Part shown: positions 1 to 8,498 of the stretch, in pieces
Numbering within the stretch: position 1 is the first letter of the stretch
Layout: every line of letters begins with the position of its first letter
Source of the DNA: Rhodospirillales bacterium
Lineage (GTDB): Bacteria; Pseudomonadota; Alphaproteobacteria; Rhodospirillales; Casp-alpha2
DNA: 48,975 bases
Assembly (NCBI GenBank): GCA_018662225.1
Contig: JABJGO010000001.1
Coordinates: 1 to 48,975, forward strand
Reading direction: 5' to 3'
Notes under the pieces: model-generated
What the model saw: only the letters and a program-made list of their open reading frames with translations
The model's database searches: none
What the model was told of the DNA's origin: nothing
Program-made: the position numbers and the translations under genes

Positions 1-27
1 TGCGGATTCAATTGATCGCTGCAACAC
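1..27. repeat. IS30 terminal inverted repeat, transposase 3' side
   Basis: The reverse complement of bases 1-27 begins GTGTTGCA and ends ATCCGCA. It aligns without gaps to 1200-1226 with five mismatches, at alignment positions 9, 10, 13, 16 and 22. It lies just outside, and overlaps, the transposase stop codon at 8-10. Confidence 0.8.
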
Positions 28-1168
28 ATTGGTTAAATCTCTCTGCTGGCGTTTCATATTGCAAGGTCTTTCGAGGTCTCTCATTCAATTCACGGGCAAC
101 CTTATTGAGTTCGACCTGTGAGAACACGGAGAGATCAGTGCCCTTGGGCATATAGTCGCGCAAGAGGCGATTGGTGTTCTCGTTTGAACCACGTTGCCAT
201 GGTGATTGCGGATCGCAAAAGTAAACGGCAATATCTGTTGCCAATGAGAACTTCTGATGAGCGCACATCTCTTTCCCGCGATCCCATGTCAGTGATTTAT
301 AAAGCTCGCTGGGAAGCTTTCGTGATTGCTTGATCAGAGCGGCAATCACGGTATTGGTTCTTTTATCACCCAGTTTTGCCAACATGACATAACGCGAATG
401 GCGTTCGACCAGGGTGGCGATGCAACTGCCATTGGGGCCCTCAATCAGGTCCCCTTCCCAGTGGCCTGGTACGGCGCGATCTTCTACCGAGGCCGGGCGC
501 TCACGGATCGACACCATATTACTAATCTGTCCCAGCCCGCTTTTCTTCAGGCTGGACTGTTTAGCGCGTCGGATCGTGCGTTGTGAACGCAAGTGTTGCT
601 GAAACTCTTTTTTGAATACACCTCTAGCCTGAATGAAGAGGCTACGATAGATGGTCTCGTGTGACACGTGCATGCCCTCGTCTTCTGGATAGGTCCGTTT
701 AAGCCAACCGGAAATCTGTTGGGGCGACCAGCGTCGGCGCAACTTCACTGCCACGCGCCACCGCAGGGCTTTGTTGTTTGCGAGCTTACACTGTTTTGGT
801 CGACGCACACGATCCCACGCCGCCGTATCAGCTTCAACTGCCCGGTACCGAACGACACCGCCATTGCGATTAATCTCACGGCTAATAGTCGAAGGGGCGC
901 GGCCCAAGCCTGCGGCAATGGTGCGGACCGAAAGTCCCAGCACAAGCCCCCGCGATACCTCTTCGCGCTCTGTCAGCGTCAATGCATGTTCCGATCGTCA
1001 TCTTACAGCTGGACGAATTCCACCCGTTGGCGCGAGTAGTCCGTATATCGATGACGAGTGGCGGTTTATAGAGCGGCCTATCTCATTTAAAGATAGCCCC
1101 CGTTGATACTGATCCCAGATTTTAGCTTTGAGCTCCGCCGTATAAATTAATCGTGGTCGTCGAGCCAT
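8..1168 (-). pseudogene. IS30-family transposase, interrupted by an in-frame TGA
   Basis: Read through the stop, the frame is about 386 codons, a normal IS30 length. It starts at an ATG (residues MARRPRLIYT), has an N-terminal helix-turn-helix region, then a second HTH (TISREINRNG). The DDE core follows: first Asp in HWEGDLIEG, second Asp in LTWDRGKEM, Glu in QRGSNENTNR. The frame is uninterrupted except for TGA at 998-1000, in the linker between the N-terminal HTH and the rest; the same frame continues RSEHALTLTEREE. CGA to TGA is a single transition, so a nonsense mutation is the simplest reading. A TTG at 982 could restart translation but would lose the first HTH. Confidence 0.85.
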
Positions 1169-1199
1169 GGTACAACACTCCCTTTTAAATAAGGTTAGC

Positions 1200-1226
1200 G
1201 TGTTGCATTGACCAGTTGAACCCGCA
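1200..1226. repeat. IS30 terminal inverted repeat, transposase 5' side
   Basis: This is the partner of the repeat at 1-27. It lies 31 bases upstream of the transposase ATG (1168, minus strand), the normal place for the upstream end of an IS30 element. Flanking host sequence resumes at 1227. Confidence 0.8.
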
Positions 1227-1270
1227 GTCATAAGAAGACGGTTTTGGTGTCCCCTGACCATGTCTTCTCT

Positions 1271-1327
1271 ACTCCCGAAAGCGGACATCATTGAAGGACG
1301 TAACCACTTCCCCTAATAGTCGGGAGT
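1271..1327. repeat. Inverted-repeat fragment of a dispersed element
   Basis: The 200-base gap between the IS and pncC holds no gene. It contains ACTCCCGA at 1271-1278 and its exact reverse complement TCGGGAGT at 1320-1327. CCCGAAAGCGGAC at 1274-1286 recurs exactly at 48671-48683 near the other end of the window, again inside an inverted repeat. This looks like a short dispersed palindromic element or its remnant; the family was not identified. Confidence 0.45.
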
Positions 1328-1427
1328 GGACTTTAGTCTCAACAATGCGATCAAATTATGATCGATTACTTTTTGTACTTTTTATTGGTTATCTTGATGC
1401 CCGCCTATGCAAGCTGTGGCGGTCCCG

Positions 1428-1904
1428 CTACCCTGCAAGAACCCGCAAAACCAGGCTGAATGCAGCCATAACAGTTTGCTCACGAACGGCTTGGCGGTCG
1501 CCTGAAAATACATGACGTTCGTGCACCGTATCGCGGCCCTCATACGCCACAGCCATGTGCACCAGCCCCACCGGTTTTTCGTCGCTGCCACCACCCGGAC
1601 CGGCAACGCCGGTGACGGATACGGATATTTGTGCATTTGAATGGCTGACAGCGCCCTCAGCCATGGCACGGGCCACTTCTTCACTGACCGCGCCCACTTG
1701 CTCAATCAACGGGGCAGGGACACCCAGCATTTCGTGCTTGGCTTCGTTGGTATAGGTCACAAAGCCACGCTCGACCACGCTGGATGAGCCGGCAATATCG
1801 GTGAGAGCGGCAGCAATCATGCCCCCGGTACACGATTCAGCCATCGCCAGCATCACACCCTTGTCACCACAGGCGGCCAGAACCTCTTCGGCTCTCGATT
1901 TCAC
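1428..1904 (-). CDS. pncC: CinA C-terminal domain protein, nicotinamide-nucleotide amidohydrolase
   Basis: 158 residues corresponding to the stand-alone CinA C-terminal domain (PncC family), which deamidates nicotinamide mononucleotide in pyridine nucleotide salvage. Family hallmarks are AESCTGGMIA near residue 22, the SSVVERGFVTYTN segment, and SVTGVAGPGGGSDEKPVG near residue 95. The N-terminal molybdopterin-binding-like domain of full CinA is absent, as usual for this class. The GTG start at 1904 overlaps the pgpA stop by four bases (GTGA), implying translational coupling. Confidence 0.9.
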   Translation of the reverse strand: MKSRAEEVLAACGDKGVMLAMAESCTGGMIAAALTDIAGSSSVVERGFVTYTNEAKHEMLGVPAPLIEQVGAVSEEVARAMAEGAVSHSNAQISVSVTGVAGPGGGSDEKPVGLVHMAVAYEGRDTVHERHVFSGDRQAVREQTVMAAFSLVLRVLAG

Positions 1905-2380
1905 AACATATGCTCCATCACGTAACGGATTCCCAGCAACAACAGCACGCCGAAGGCGGCAGCACCCACATCATCAATCATTACCCCGAAACCGCCCTCA
2001 ACCTTTTGGTCCAACCACTTGATGGGCCATGGCTTGACGATATCGAACAATCGAAATGCCGCGAATCCGACCAGGTACCAGCCCAAATCTAATGGTAGAA
2101 TGCTCAAAACTAGCCATTGTCCGACTACTTCATCCACCACCACGGGGCCGGGGTCATGGGTGCCGGTTTGCGCCATGTAACCATTGGCCGACCAAATACC
2201 GACGAAAAATAAGGCGATAGACGCACCAATCAATATCCCGAAACCATGATATTGCATGATGATCCAGGCGAACGGCAAGGCGGCCAGAGAGCCCCACGTA
2301 CCGGGCGCTTTGGGCAGGTATCCGGCGCCGAACCATGTGGCTATAAGTACGCTGGAGCTTGCTAAACTGGGTCGCGGCAT
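1901..2380 (-). CDS. pgpA: Phosphatidylglycerophosphatase A
   Basis: 159 residues from the ATG at 2380, which has an AGAGG ribosome site eight bases upstream; a longer frame to 2440 lacks support. Family features are GAGYLPKAPGTWGSL near the N-terminus, several hydrophobic membrane segments, the acidic VVDEVVGQWL motif and the FRLFDIVKPWPI motif. The enzyme removes the phosphate from phosphatidylglycerol phosphate at the inner membrane, the last step of phosphatidylglycerol synthesis. It is coupled to pncC. Confidence 0.92.
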   Translation of the reverse strand: MPRPSLASSSVLIATWFGAGYLPKAPGTWGSLAALPFAWIIMQYHGFGILIGASIALFFVGIWSANGYMAQTGTHDPGPVVVDEVVGQWLVLSILPLDLGWYLVGFAAFRLFDIVKPWPIKWLDQKVEGGFGVMIDDVGAAAFGVLLLLGIRYVMEHML

Positions 2381-2596
2381 AAGCGGGCCTCTGTGTACCT
2401 GATGTAAAACGTCGTTAAAATCATGCCTGATTCTTCTCATAAACCACAGGATTACAAGAATTTAAGCCCTTGCATGGGCAGAAATGAATGGATACTTTCT
2501 TCAATGTTCAAGATTGTGGTAAAAACAATCTAAAGATGGCGAAGAATATCGCAACGTGCTGTTACGCTCACAGGATGAAGCCAAACGGGAAGAGAG

Positions 2597-3910
2597 ATGG
2601 GGAAGACGGAAAAAACGCCTTTTCGCGATCGCTGGGATTACACCCTGAATCGCCTGTTTCCTGAACGGCAGGTAACCGTCAGGACGGGCGAACGGGTATC
2701 GTTCTTGCGCATCGGAAAGTCACCACAGCTTGCCGTGGCCTGTTCGCTGATCCTGCTCAGCGGCTGGTTCAGCTTTTCGACCATCAGCTACGTGCTGACT
2801 GACACCATCCTGTCATCCAAAGACACACAAATTTCCAACGCCCGGTATGCGTATCAAAACCTGCTGGATGAAGTGGCCTCGTATCAAAAGAAATTCATGT
2901 CCATCACAACGGACCTTGAAGAAAATCATGGCGTGATGCTGGAACTGGTTGAACAGAACACCACGCTACAACAAAACCTGAACACGGTTGAGCATGAACT
3001 GGAGGTCACAGAAGCAGATCGCCAGACCGTTATTTCCATGCGTGAGCGCCTTAAAGGCAACCTGAACGATATTCAGGAAAACCTGCATACATTGACCAGC
3101 AGTAACTACTTGTTACGCGATGACCTGGATACGATTGAATCCGATTTGAAATTGGCACTACGTGAACGTAATAAAGCGCTGACAAATGCTAAACAGCTAC
3201 GCAATTATTCCACCGACCTGGAAGATCGCTTGAGCAACCTGCAGGAAACCCAGATCAGCACTATTGATTCCCTACTGGAACGCACCACCGAAAATATTGA
3301 GTCGGCTGAGCGGGTTGTATCCACGGCGGGTCTTGATGTGGCATCATTCATTGAAGCCAGCACTGAAAAGACCTCGGGCAAAGGTGGTCCCTTTATTGCC
3401 GTGCCGGACGGGCTGCCGGGTGATGAGTTGAAAAAACGCCTTTTCGCGCTTGATGGGCAACTTGCCCGACTGGAAACACTACAGTCCGCTATGCCCTACC
3501 TGCCGTTGGCCACCCCCCTTATCACCTATTATGTGACCAGCAAATTCGGCAAGCGACAGGATCCCGTTAACAAAATCTGGTCTATGCACTACGGCACCGA
3601 CATGGGCGCCACGAACAAGTCCGCTATCTTTTCTACCGCACCTGGTGTAGTCTCACATGCTGGATGGAAAGGTAAGTACGGTAATCTTGTTGAGATTGAT
3701 CATGGAAACGGCCTGAAAACCCGTTTTGGTCATCTGAGCAAGTTCTTCGTGAAAAAGGGACAAAGCGTTGGTTTTTATGAGAAAATTGCTTTGGTAGGCA
3801 GCACAGGTCGGTCAACTGGCCCACATTTGCACTATGAAATTGTTTTCAATGATAAGCCAGTGGACCCCATGAACTTTGTTAAGGCAGGGCGATATGTTTT
3901 CCAAGAGTAA
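2597..3910 (+). CDS. Membrane-anchored M23 family metallopeptidase with coiled coil (LmdC-like)
   Basis: 437 residues: a short cytoplasmic N-terminus, one transmembrane segment at about 42-66, a long Leu/Glu/Asn-rich coiled coil at about 75-235, and a C-terminal LytM/M23 domain. The metal ligands are all present: His331 and Asp335 (HYGTDMG), His410 and His412 (PHLHYEI), so an active endopeptidase that cuts peptidoglycan cross-links is expected. Its 3' end overlaps the bactofilin gene. Alphaproteobacterial M23 peptidases encoded next to a bactofilin have been linked to cell shape; by analogy this one probably acts in a bactofilin-guided remodelling complex. Confidence 0.88.
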   Translation: MGKTEKTPFRDRWDYTLNRLFPERQVTVRTGERVSFLRIGKSPQLAVACSLILLSGWFSFSTISYVLTDTILSSKDTQISNARYAYQNLLDEVASYQKKFMSITTDLEENHGVMLELVEQNTTLQQNLNTVEHELEVTEADRQTVISMRERLKGNLNDIQENLHTLTSSNYLLRDDLDTIESDLKLALRERNKALTNAKQLRNYSTDLEDRLSNLQETQISTIDSLLERTTENIESAERVVSTAGLDVASFIEASTEKTSGKGGPFIAVPDGLPGDELKKRLFALDGQLARLETLQSAMPYLPLATPLITYYVTSKFGKRQDPVNKIWSMHYGTDMGATNKSAIFSTAPGVVSHAGWKGKYGNLVEIDHGNGLKTRFGHLSKFFVKKGQSVGFYEKIALVGSTGRSTGPHLHYEIVFNDKPVDPMNFVKAGRYVFQE

Positions 3911-4436
3911 ATCAGAAGAGACAAAGGCAACGGACGGCAAGCCGGTGAAGCCCGCTGTACCGTCAATCATCAGTGACGATTTGACCATCACGGGCAATCT
4001 GCTCAGTAAAGGTGAAATCCAGATCGATGGCCGGATTGAAGGTGACATTGACACAGAAACTTTGCTGGTCGGCGAATTCGCCCATATTAATGGTGATATT
4101 CGGGCAGAACGGGTACGCGTCTATGGTCATGTGAATGGTCAGATTACGGCCCAATCCGTGACCCTTGCTAGCACAGCACACGTTACCGGTGATGTGGTTC
4201 ATGAAGATCTTTCCATCGATAAAGGCGCCTTCCTTGAAGGGCATTGTCAGCGAATTTCTGACAAACGGGTCGAAAGTATTGTGCGCGGTACGGACAGATC
4301 AGCAGATGCCGCCACGTCTAGTGTTCGGGATGTTTCGCCGCCGGTGCCGTCAAAACCGCAGCATTCTGCACAGAATGATGCCGCACCCGGGCATAACAAA
4401 CCATCAAATGGTAGCGATAAAGTCGCCTCTGCCTGA
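3894..4436 (+). CDS. bacA: Bactofilin (polymer-forming cytoskeletal protein)
   Basis: 180 residues from the ATG at 3894, which has an AAGGCAGG ribosome site and lies 17 bases inside the upstream peptidase gene. The core (about residues 25-125) has the regular bactofilin pattern of beta-helix turns, with Gly/Asp spaced strands such as DLTITGNLLSKGEIQIDG. The tail is Ser/Pro/Asn-rich and probably disordered. Bactofilins self-assemble into membrane-associated filaments that position cell-wall enzymes. The symbol is by analogy with Caulobacter BacA. Confidence 0.88.
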   Translation: MFSKSKSEETKATDGKPVKPAVPSIISDDLTITGNLLSKGEIQIDGRIEGDIDTETLLVGEFAHINGDIRAERVRVYGHVNGQITAQSVTLASTAHVTGDVVHEDLSIDKGAFLEGHCQRISDKRVESIVRGTDRSADAATSSVRDVSPPVPSKPQHSAQNDAAPGHNKPSNGSDKVASA

Positions 4437-4464
4437 TCCCCATATTTTCATTTCGAAATTAAGG

Positions 4465-4490
4465 AGCGTTGCTGGGAAGCAGCGCTTTTT
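4465..4490 (+). terminator. Intrinsic terminator after the bactofilin gene
   Basis: AGCGTTGCT (4465-4473), loop GGGA, AGCAGCGCT (4478-4486), then T residues. This is a 9-base-pair stem with one G-U pair followed by TTTT. It sits between the convergent bactofilin and hydrolase genes. Confidence 0.75.
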
Positions 4491-4494
4491 ACTT

Positions 4495-5403
4495 TTAAAG
4501 CTCGAAGCATCTCGAAAGCCACTCGTCGATGGCATCATGGCAAATGTCTTCGGTCAGTGTCGGCGCATGACCGGCTCCGGGCACCGTGACACTGCTCAAA
4601 TTCGAGGCTACGGTCGCCATACGCTGCAAGGCCTGATCCGTCACGAAAGGTGACAGGCCCCCGCGAATTGAAAGTAAGGGAATATTTTTCAGGGACGAAA
4701 ACAAAGGCCATAGATCCATCTCCGCTGCGCGACGATCCGACAAAGGCTTGATGATGTTGGTGTCCCAGCCAAAAACGATCTTTCCGTCTGATCGCTTGGT
4801 GAACGTATTGCGCACCATATCGTCAATGTGATCTTCCAATACCGCTGACGACACGGGTGCGTTATCGCGCAGGTATCGTTTGGCCGCATCCCAGTCTTCC
4901 AGCTCAGGTGTTGCGCCGGCGTAGGCGACAATGGATGCCAGCATATCAACGGGTAAATCCGGGCACACATCGTTCAGCAATACGCCTTTCAGCGCGCCAG
5001 GCGCGGCGGCCCCCAATCCCATGGCAAGCAATCCACCCAATGACGTTCCCACGACGGCGATTTCGTGGATGTTAAGGGCGGCGATTATCTGGCGAATATC
5101 ATCCACATAGGTGGGCGGTGTATAGTTCGTCCAATTGGGATCGTAGTCAGACAATCCGCGCCCCCGGTAATCCACGCAGATAATTCGATGGCGATCAGAA
5201 AGCCGCTCAGCCAGATCGCCGAAATCCTTGCTGTTCCGGGTCAAGCCGCCAAGGCAAAGCACCACGCGCTTGCCGCCGCCTACGTGATCCCCGGCAACAT
5301 GATCCCCGGCAACGTGATCATAGTCCCGCACGTACAAGGACAATCCATCGCGCGATGTAATTCGGCGGGCGACATAATTTTGGGGTGCAGTTTCAGATAT
5401 CAT
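4495..5403 (-). CDS. Alpha/beta hydrolase
   Basis: 302 residues with an alpha/beta hydrolase fold. The oxyanion region is LCLGGLTRNS, the nucleophile elbow is VVGTSLGGLLA (Ser), and the catalytic His is in VPGAGHAPTL near the C-terminus; the acid is probably the Asp after PLLSIRGGLSP. The substrate is not predictable; relatives include esterases and C-C hydrolases. It starts two bases after the lytic transglycosylase stop, so the two are probably co-transcribed. Between the N-terminal beta strands is an in-frame DHVAG repeat made by a 15-base tandem duplication. Confidence 0.82.
   Translation of the reverse strand: MISETAPQNYVARRITSRDGLSLYVRDYDHVAGDHVAGDHVGGGKRVVLCLGGLTRNSKDFGDLAERLSDRHRIICVDYRGRGLSDYDPNWTNYTPPTYVDDIRQIIAALNIHEIAVVGTSLGGLLAMGLGAAAPGALKGVLLNDVCPDLPVDMLASIVAYAGATPELEDWDAAKRYLRDNAPVSSAVLEDHIDDMVRNTFTKRSDGKIVFGWDTNIIKPLSDRRAAEMDLWPLFSSLKNIPLLSIRGGLSPFVTDQALQRMATVASNLSSVTVPGAGHAPTLTEDICHDAIDEWLSRCFEL
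5284..5320. repeat. 15-base tandem repeat within the hydrolase gene
   Basis: Two copies of a 15-base unit (5284-5298 and 5299-5313, one mismatch) and a partial third encode the pentapeptide DHVAG, DHVAG, DHVGG. The repeat length keeps the frame. It probably arose by slippage in a surface loop. Confidence 0.8.
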
Positions 5404-5405
5404 CG

Positions 5406-7427
5406 TTAGCGGATCAGATCCTGCGCCAGTTGTGACACCATCACAGGTGTACCAATGCGAGCGCGATAAACTTGTAGGCTTTCCATGACACGCTGCACGT
5501 AGTTCCTGGTTTCAGTGAAGGGAATTTGTTCCACCCAATCCACCGCGTCCACACTTGGGTCCCGCGGATCACCGTGGGCCTTGATCCAGGCCTTGGCGCG
5601 TCTGGGGCCAGCGTTGTAGGCGGCGAGGGCAAGAATATATGAGCCGTCGTATTGGTCGAGCACCGATGACAGATAGGATTGCCCCAGCTTCAGATTATAC
5701 ACAGGATCAGTACTGAGCTTATCTCTGGAGTATGCCAATCCAACGGATTTGGACACCACCTTTGCCGTGCCGGGCATGATTTGCATGAGGCCCCTGGCCC
5801 CGGCGATGCTGTGGGCTGCCGTATAATATGAGCTTTCCTGTCGAATGAGCGCGTAAACCAGCGCCTGCTCCGGGTAAGGCTTTATCGCGCTCTTGGGTAA
5901 AGCGGGCAAATCAACCATGGGATAGCCCAGTTTCGGCAAGATCGTTCCCTTATGAACCGCCGCCTTGCCAACCCGGACCCCGAAGTCTGCACGCCCTGCG
6001 GCTTGCGCCAGTTTGCCAACAGCAACCTGCCAATCCGGGTCATCCACGCGGGTGTCGATCAGGTGTTGCAGGAACGGCCGCATACGATCTTGCGCATCCA
6101 GACTATCCAGCAAATGAATAACCTGGGTCAGCTCGCTTTCTTCAAGGCGCGCGGTCGCATCAATGCCACTGTAATCAGTCAGATGAATGGCCGCGGTATC
6201 ACCGGGCAGGGCAGCGGTGGCCAACTGGCCATAAAATGTAGTGGGGTAGGCAGCTGCTTTTTTGAACCAGTCGTTCGCGCTCACATCATCATTCAAATCA
6301 AATGACGCCCGGCCGGCCCAATAGGCTGCACGAGCCACACTGATTGGATAACGAACCGCCTCGTGCATGGCGGTGAAATGCTTTAGAGCCTGTTCCGGCT
6401 CATTCAGGAACCGCAAGGCAATCCACCCCGCCATCCACTCAGCCGTAGAGTACGCTGATGCGTATTTCGGTGTCAGGCCGTGTTCACTGACCAGATTGTA
6501 GGCATCGGTTATCAATCCTTTGGATAAGGCACGGCGGGCGAGAACCTCGCGCTCCTTAAACCACAGATCGGGACGCGGCACGCTTCCCACTGCTGGTCCC
6601 AGAGGATCGTCCAACAGACTGCGGGCGGACACGTCTTTGCCTTTGCGCCGACGCCACCGCAATCGTTCGTACACAAGCCCCACGTGTTGTTGGTATTTTT
6701 CCGGTACGCGCGCGATGGCCTTGTCCACATTGCCGCGCATGTGGCGTAACAGATAGCGGGCTTCTGCCACCATACGCAAATCGTTGTTCACGCGCCCGAA
6801 CATGCGGCGGGCTGACCAGTTTGCACCATCCCACAACAACCGGTCCAGACGGGCTTCGTGATCTTCCCTGGACATATATTTGCGGAAACTGCGGTAAAAC
6901 CATTTTTCATCGCGCCGTGAAAAGTCGCCGTTGATCCATGTTTTCTTGACCAACCGTGTGGCCTCATCCACGCGGTCTTCGCTCAACAGCCATTTGACCA
7001 GCAAAGCATTGCCCCGTGCACTGACCGGTGGGTACGCCGCGTACCAATCCCCGATCTCATTGACCGGAGTCGAACTGCTCATCATTTCTTCCAGATTCTT
7101 CCGGATGGTCCAAAGCTTGGGCCAGCCGGGGTTCTCTTGGATAAACTCAGCCATTTGCGCCCAATTGGCCGCACCCGGGACGTCCATATACAACAGCCAC
7201 TGTAAGGTTTTTTGGAGCAAGGGATGCGATACCCTGGCAATGGTTTTGCGGGCTTCGATACCCTTGTTCAGGTCAATAGCCCGAAAGATGGCCGCGGCTC
7301 GTTCTTTGTCCTTGGCCGAAACGTCACCTGCCGCCTGTACGGTCGATGTCATACTCATCACACCAACAATCAACGCCACCAGGGCGATTGATCTTGATCC
7401 TGAAATCATACTGAAAAGATAAATCAC
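5406..7427 (-). CDS. slt: Soluble lytic murein transglycosylase
   Basis: 673 residues. A Sec signal peptide (about 1-32, ending VQAA) precedes a long alpha-helical superhelical region, then the C-terminal SLT domain. The catalytic Glu is in ALIRQESSYY, followed by GARGLMQIMPGTA and ALAAYNAGP, the family signature. It cleaves the glycan strand of peptidoglycan to 1,6-anhydro products in the periplasm. The start is a GTG at 7427 with AGGA five bases upstream; the ATG at codon 7 has no ribosome site. It is divergent from dapA and leads the operon with the alpha/beta hydrolase. Confidence 0.92.
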   Translation of the reverse strand: MIYLFSMISGSRSIALVALIVGVMSMTSTVQAAGDVSAKDKERAAAIFRAIDLNKGIEARKTIARVSHPLLQKTLQWLLYMDVPGAANWAQMAEFIQENPGWPKLWTIRKNLEEMMSSSTPVNEIGDWYAAYPPVSARGNALLVKWLLSEDRVDEATRLVKKTWINGDFSRRDEKWFYRSFRKYMSREDHEARLDRLLWDGANWSARRMFGRVNNDLRMVAEARYLLRHMRGNVDKAIARVPEKYQQHVGLVYERLRWRRRKGKDVSARSLLDDPLGPAVGSVPRPDLWFKEREVLARRALSKGLITDAYNLVSEHGLTPKYASAYSTAEWMAGWIALRFLNEPEQALKHFTAMHEAVRYPISVARAAYWAGRASFDLNDDVSANDWFKKAAAYPTTFYGQLATAALPGDTAAIHLTDYSGIDATARLEESELTQVIHLLDSLDAQDRMRPFLQHLIDTRVDDPDWQVAVGKLAQAAGRADFGVRVGKAAVHKGTILPKLGYPMVDLPALPKSAIKPYPEQALVYALIRQESSYYTAAHSIAGARGLMQIMPGTAKVVSKSVGLAYSRDKLSTDPVYNLKLGQSYLSSVLDQYDGSYILALAAYNAGPRRAKAWIKAHGDPRDPSVDAVDWVEQIPFTETRNYVQRVMESLQVYRARIGTPVMVSQLAQDLIR

Positions 7428-7601
7428 GAGAATCCTACGCTATAATTTCGGTGATTATGCCTCGCGTTCGGTTAGGAACAGGTTACCATTCAACATTCAT
7501 TGCAAACAGCGTCTTGCAGGGCAGGGTTTTTACGGAGTATGTTCGCCGCCTCTAGCAACGCAATGCTACACTCAAAGCCTGAATCCGCAAGGGAGCACGT
7601 A

Positions 7602-8477
7602 ATGTTCAAAGGTTCCATGACCGCACTGATTACACCATTCAAAAATGGTGCCGTCGATGATAAGGCATTTGAGGCCTTTGTCGAATGGCAGATCAGTGAA
7701 GGTACCAAGGTGCTGGTTCCCTGTGGTACCACCGGTGAATCCCCCACGCTGACCCATGCAGAACACCGCCATGTGAACGAGCTTTGCGTTAAAGTAGCAG
7801 CAGGCCGGGTGCCGGTGATCGCAGGGGCGGGGTCCAATTCCACAGCCGAGGCCGTTGAATTCATTGAACACGCGGAATCAATCGGCGCTGATGCGGCATT
7901 GGTAGTAGCGCCATATTACAACAAACCAACGCAGGAAGGCCTGTACCAGCATTTCAAGGCGGTAAACGATGCCGGCAATCTGCCGATCATTGTGTACAAT
8001 ATTCCCGGCCGAAGCATCGTAGACATCAGTGTTGAAACCATGGCCCGCATGGCGGAACTGCCCAATATCGTTGGCGTCAAGGATGCCACGGCGGATCTGA
8101 AGCGTCCCATGCTGACCCGGTTGGCTATCGGTGCAGATTTCTGCCAGCTATCCGGCGAAGACGCCACGGCCGTGCCGTTTCTGGCTGGTGGCGGTCACGG
8201 CTGTATCTCGGTGTCGGCCAATGTGGCACCGCGTTTGTGTGCGGATATGCACGAGGCGTGGAACGTGGGTGACATGGCAAAAACCATGGAAATTCAGGAC
8301 CGTTTGATGCCACTGCATGAAACCATGTTCTGTGAAAGCAGCCCCGGTCCGGCCAAGTATGCCCTCAGTTTGATGGGTAAATGTACGGATGAGCTGCGCC
8401 TGCCCCTATGCGAAGTTGCCCAAAGCACCAAAGTCCGGGTCGAGGAAACCCTTCGCACCGTTGGATTGCTGAACTAA
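7602..8477 (+). CDS. dapA: 4-hydroxy-tetrahydrodipicolinate synthase
   Basis: 291 residues, the family length, from the ATG at 7602 preceded by GGGAG; an open frame extends upstream to 7500 but is not conserved-looking. Visible motifs are [11 protein letters not shown] (substrate Thr pair), VYNIPGR (catalytic Tyr) and GVKDATADL (Schiff-base Lys). It condenses pyruvate with aspartate semialdehyde at the entry to diaminopimelate and lysine synthesis. The dapA-smpB order is common in alphaproteobacteria. Confidence 0.95.
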   Translation: MFKGSMTALITPFKNGAVDDKAFEAFVEWQISEGTKVLVPCGTTGESPTLTHAEHRHVNELCVKVAAGRVPVIAGAGSNSTAEAVEFIEHAESIGADAALVVAPYYNKPTQEGLYQHFKAVNDAGNLPIIVYNIPGRSIVDISVETMARMAELPNIVGVKDATADLKRPMLTRLAIGADFCQLSGEDATAVPFLAGGGHGCISVSANVAPRLCADMHEAWNVGDMAKTMEIQDRLMPLHETMFCESSPGPAKYALSLMGKCTDELRLPLCEVAQSTKVRVEETLRTVGLLN

Positions 8478-8498
8478 TACAGCTGAAATTCGGACCTT

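Larger units (their letters stand above)
1..1226 (-). mobile_element. IS30-family insertion sequence
   Basis: The element is bounded by imperfect 27-base terminal inverted repeats (1-27 and 1200-1226, 22 of 27 positions matching) and contains one transposase reading frame on the minus strand. Its size of about 1.2 kb and single DDE transposase are usual for IS30. The outer end coincides with base 1 of the window, so the target duplication cannot be checked and a few more element bases could lie outside. The transposase is interrupted by one in-frame TGA, so this copy is probably not autonomous unless the stop is read through. Confidence 0.9.

Noticed and set aside
4165-4653. Forward frame across the bactofilin end and the opposite hydrolase end
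   Set aside because: It crosses a clear intrinsic terminator and two well-supported genes in other frames.
7500-7601. N-terminal extension of DapA
   Set aside because: The family begins at the ATG at 7602, which has a good ribosome site; the upstream codons are not DapA-like.
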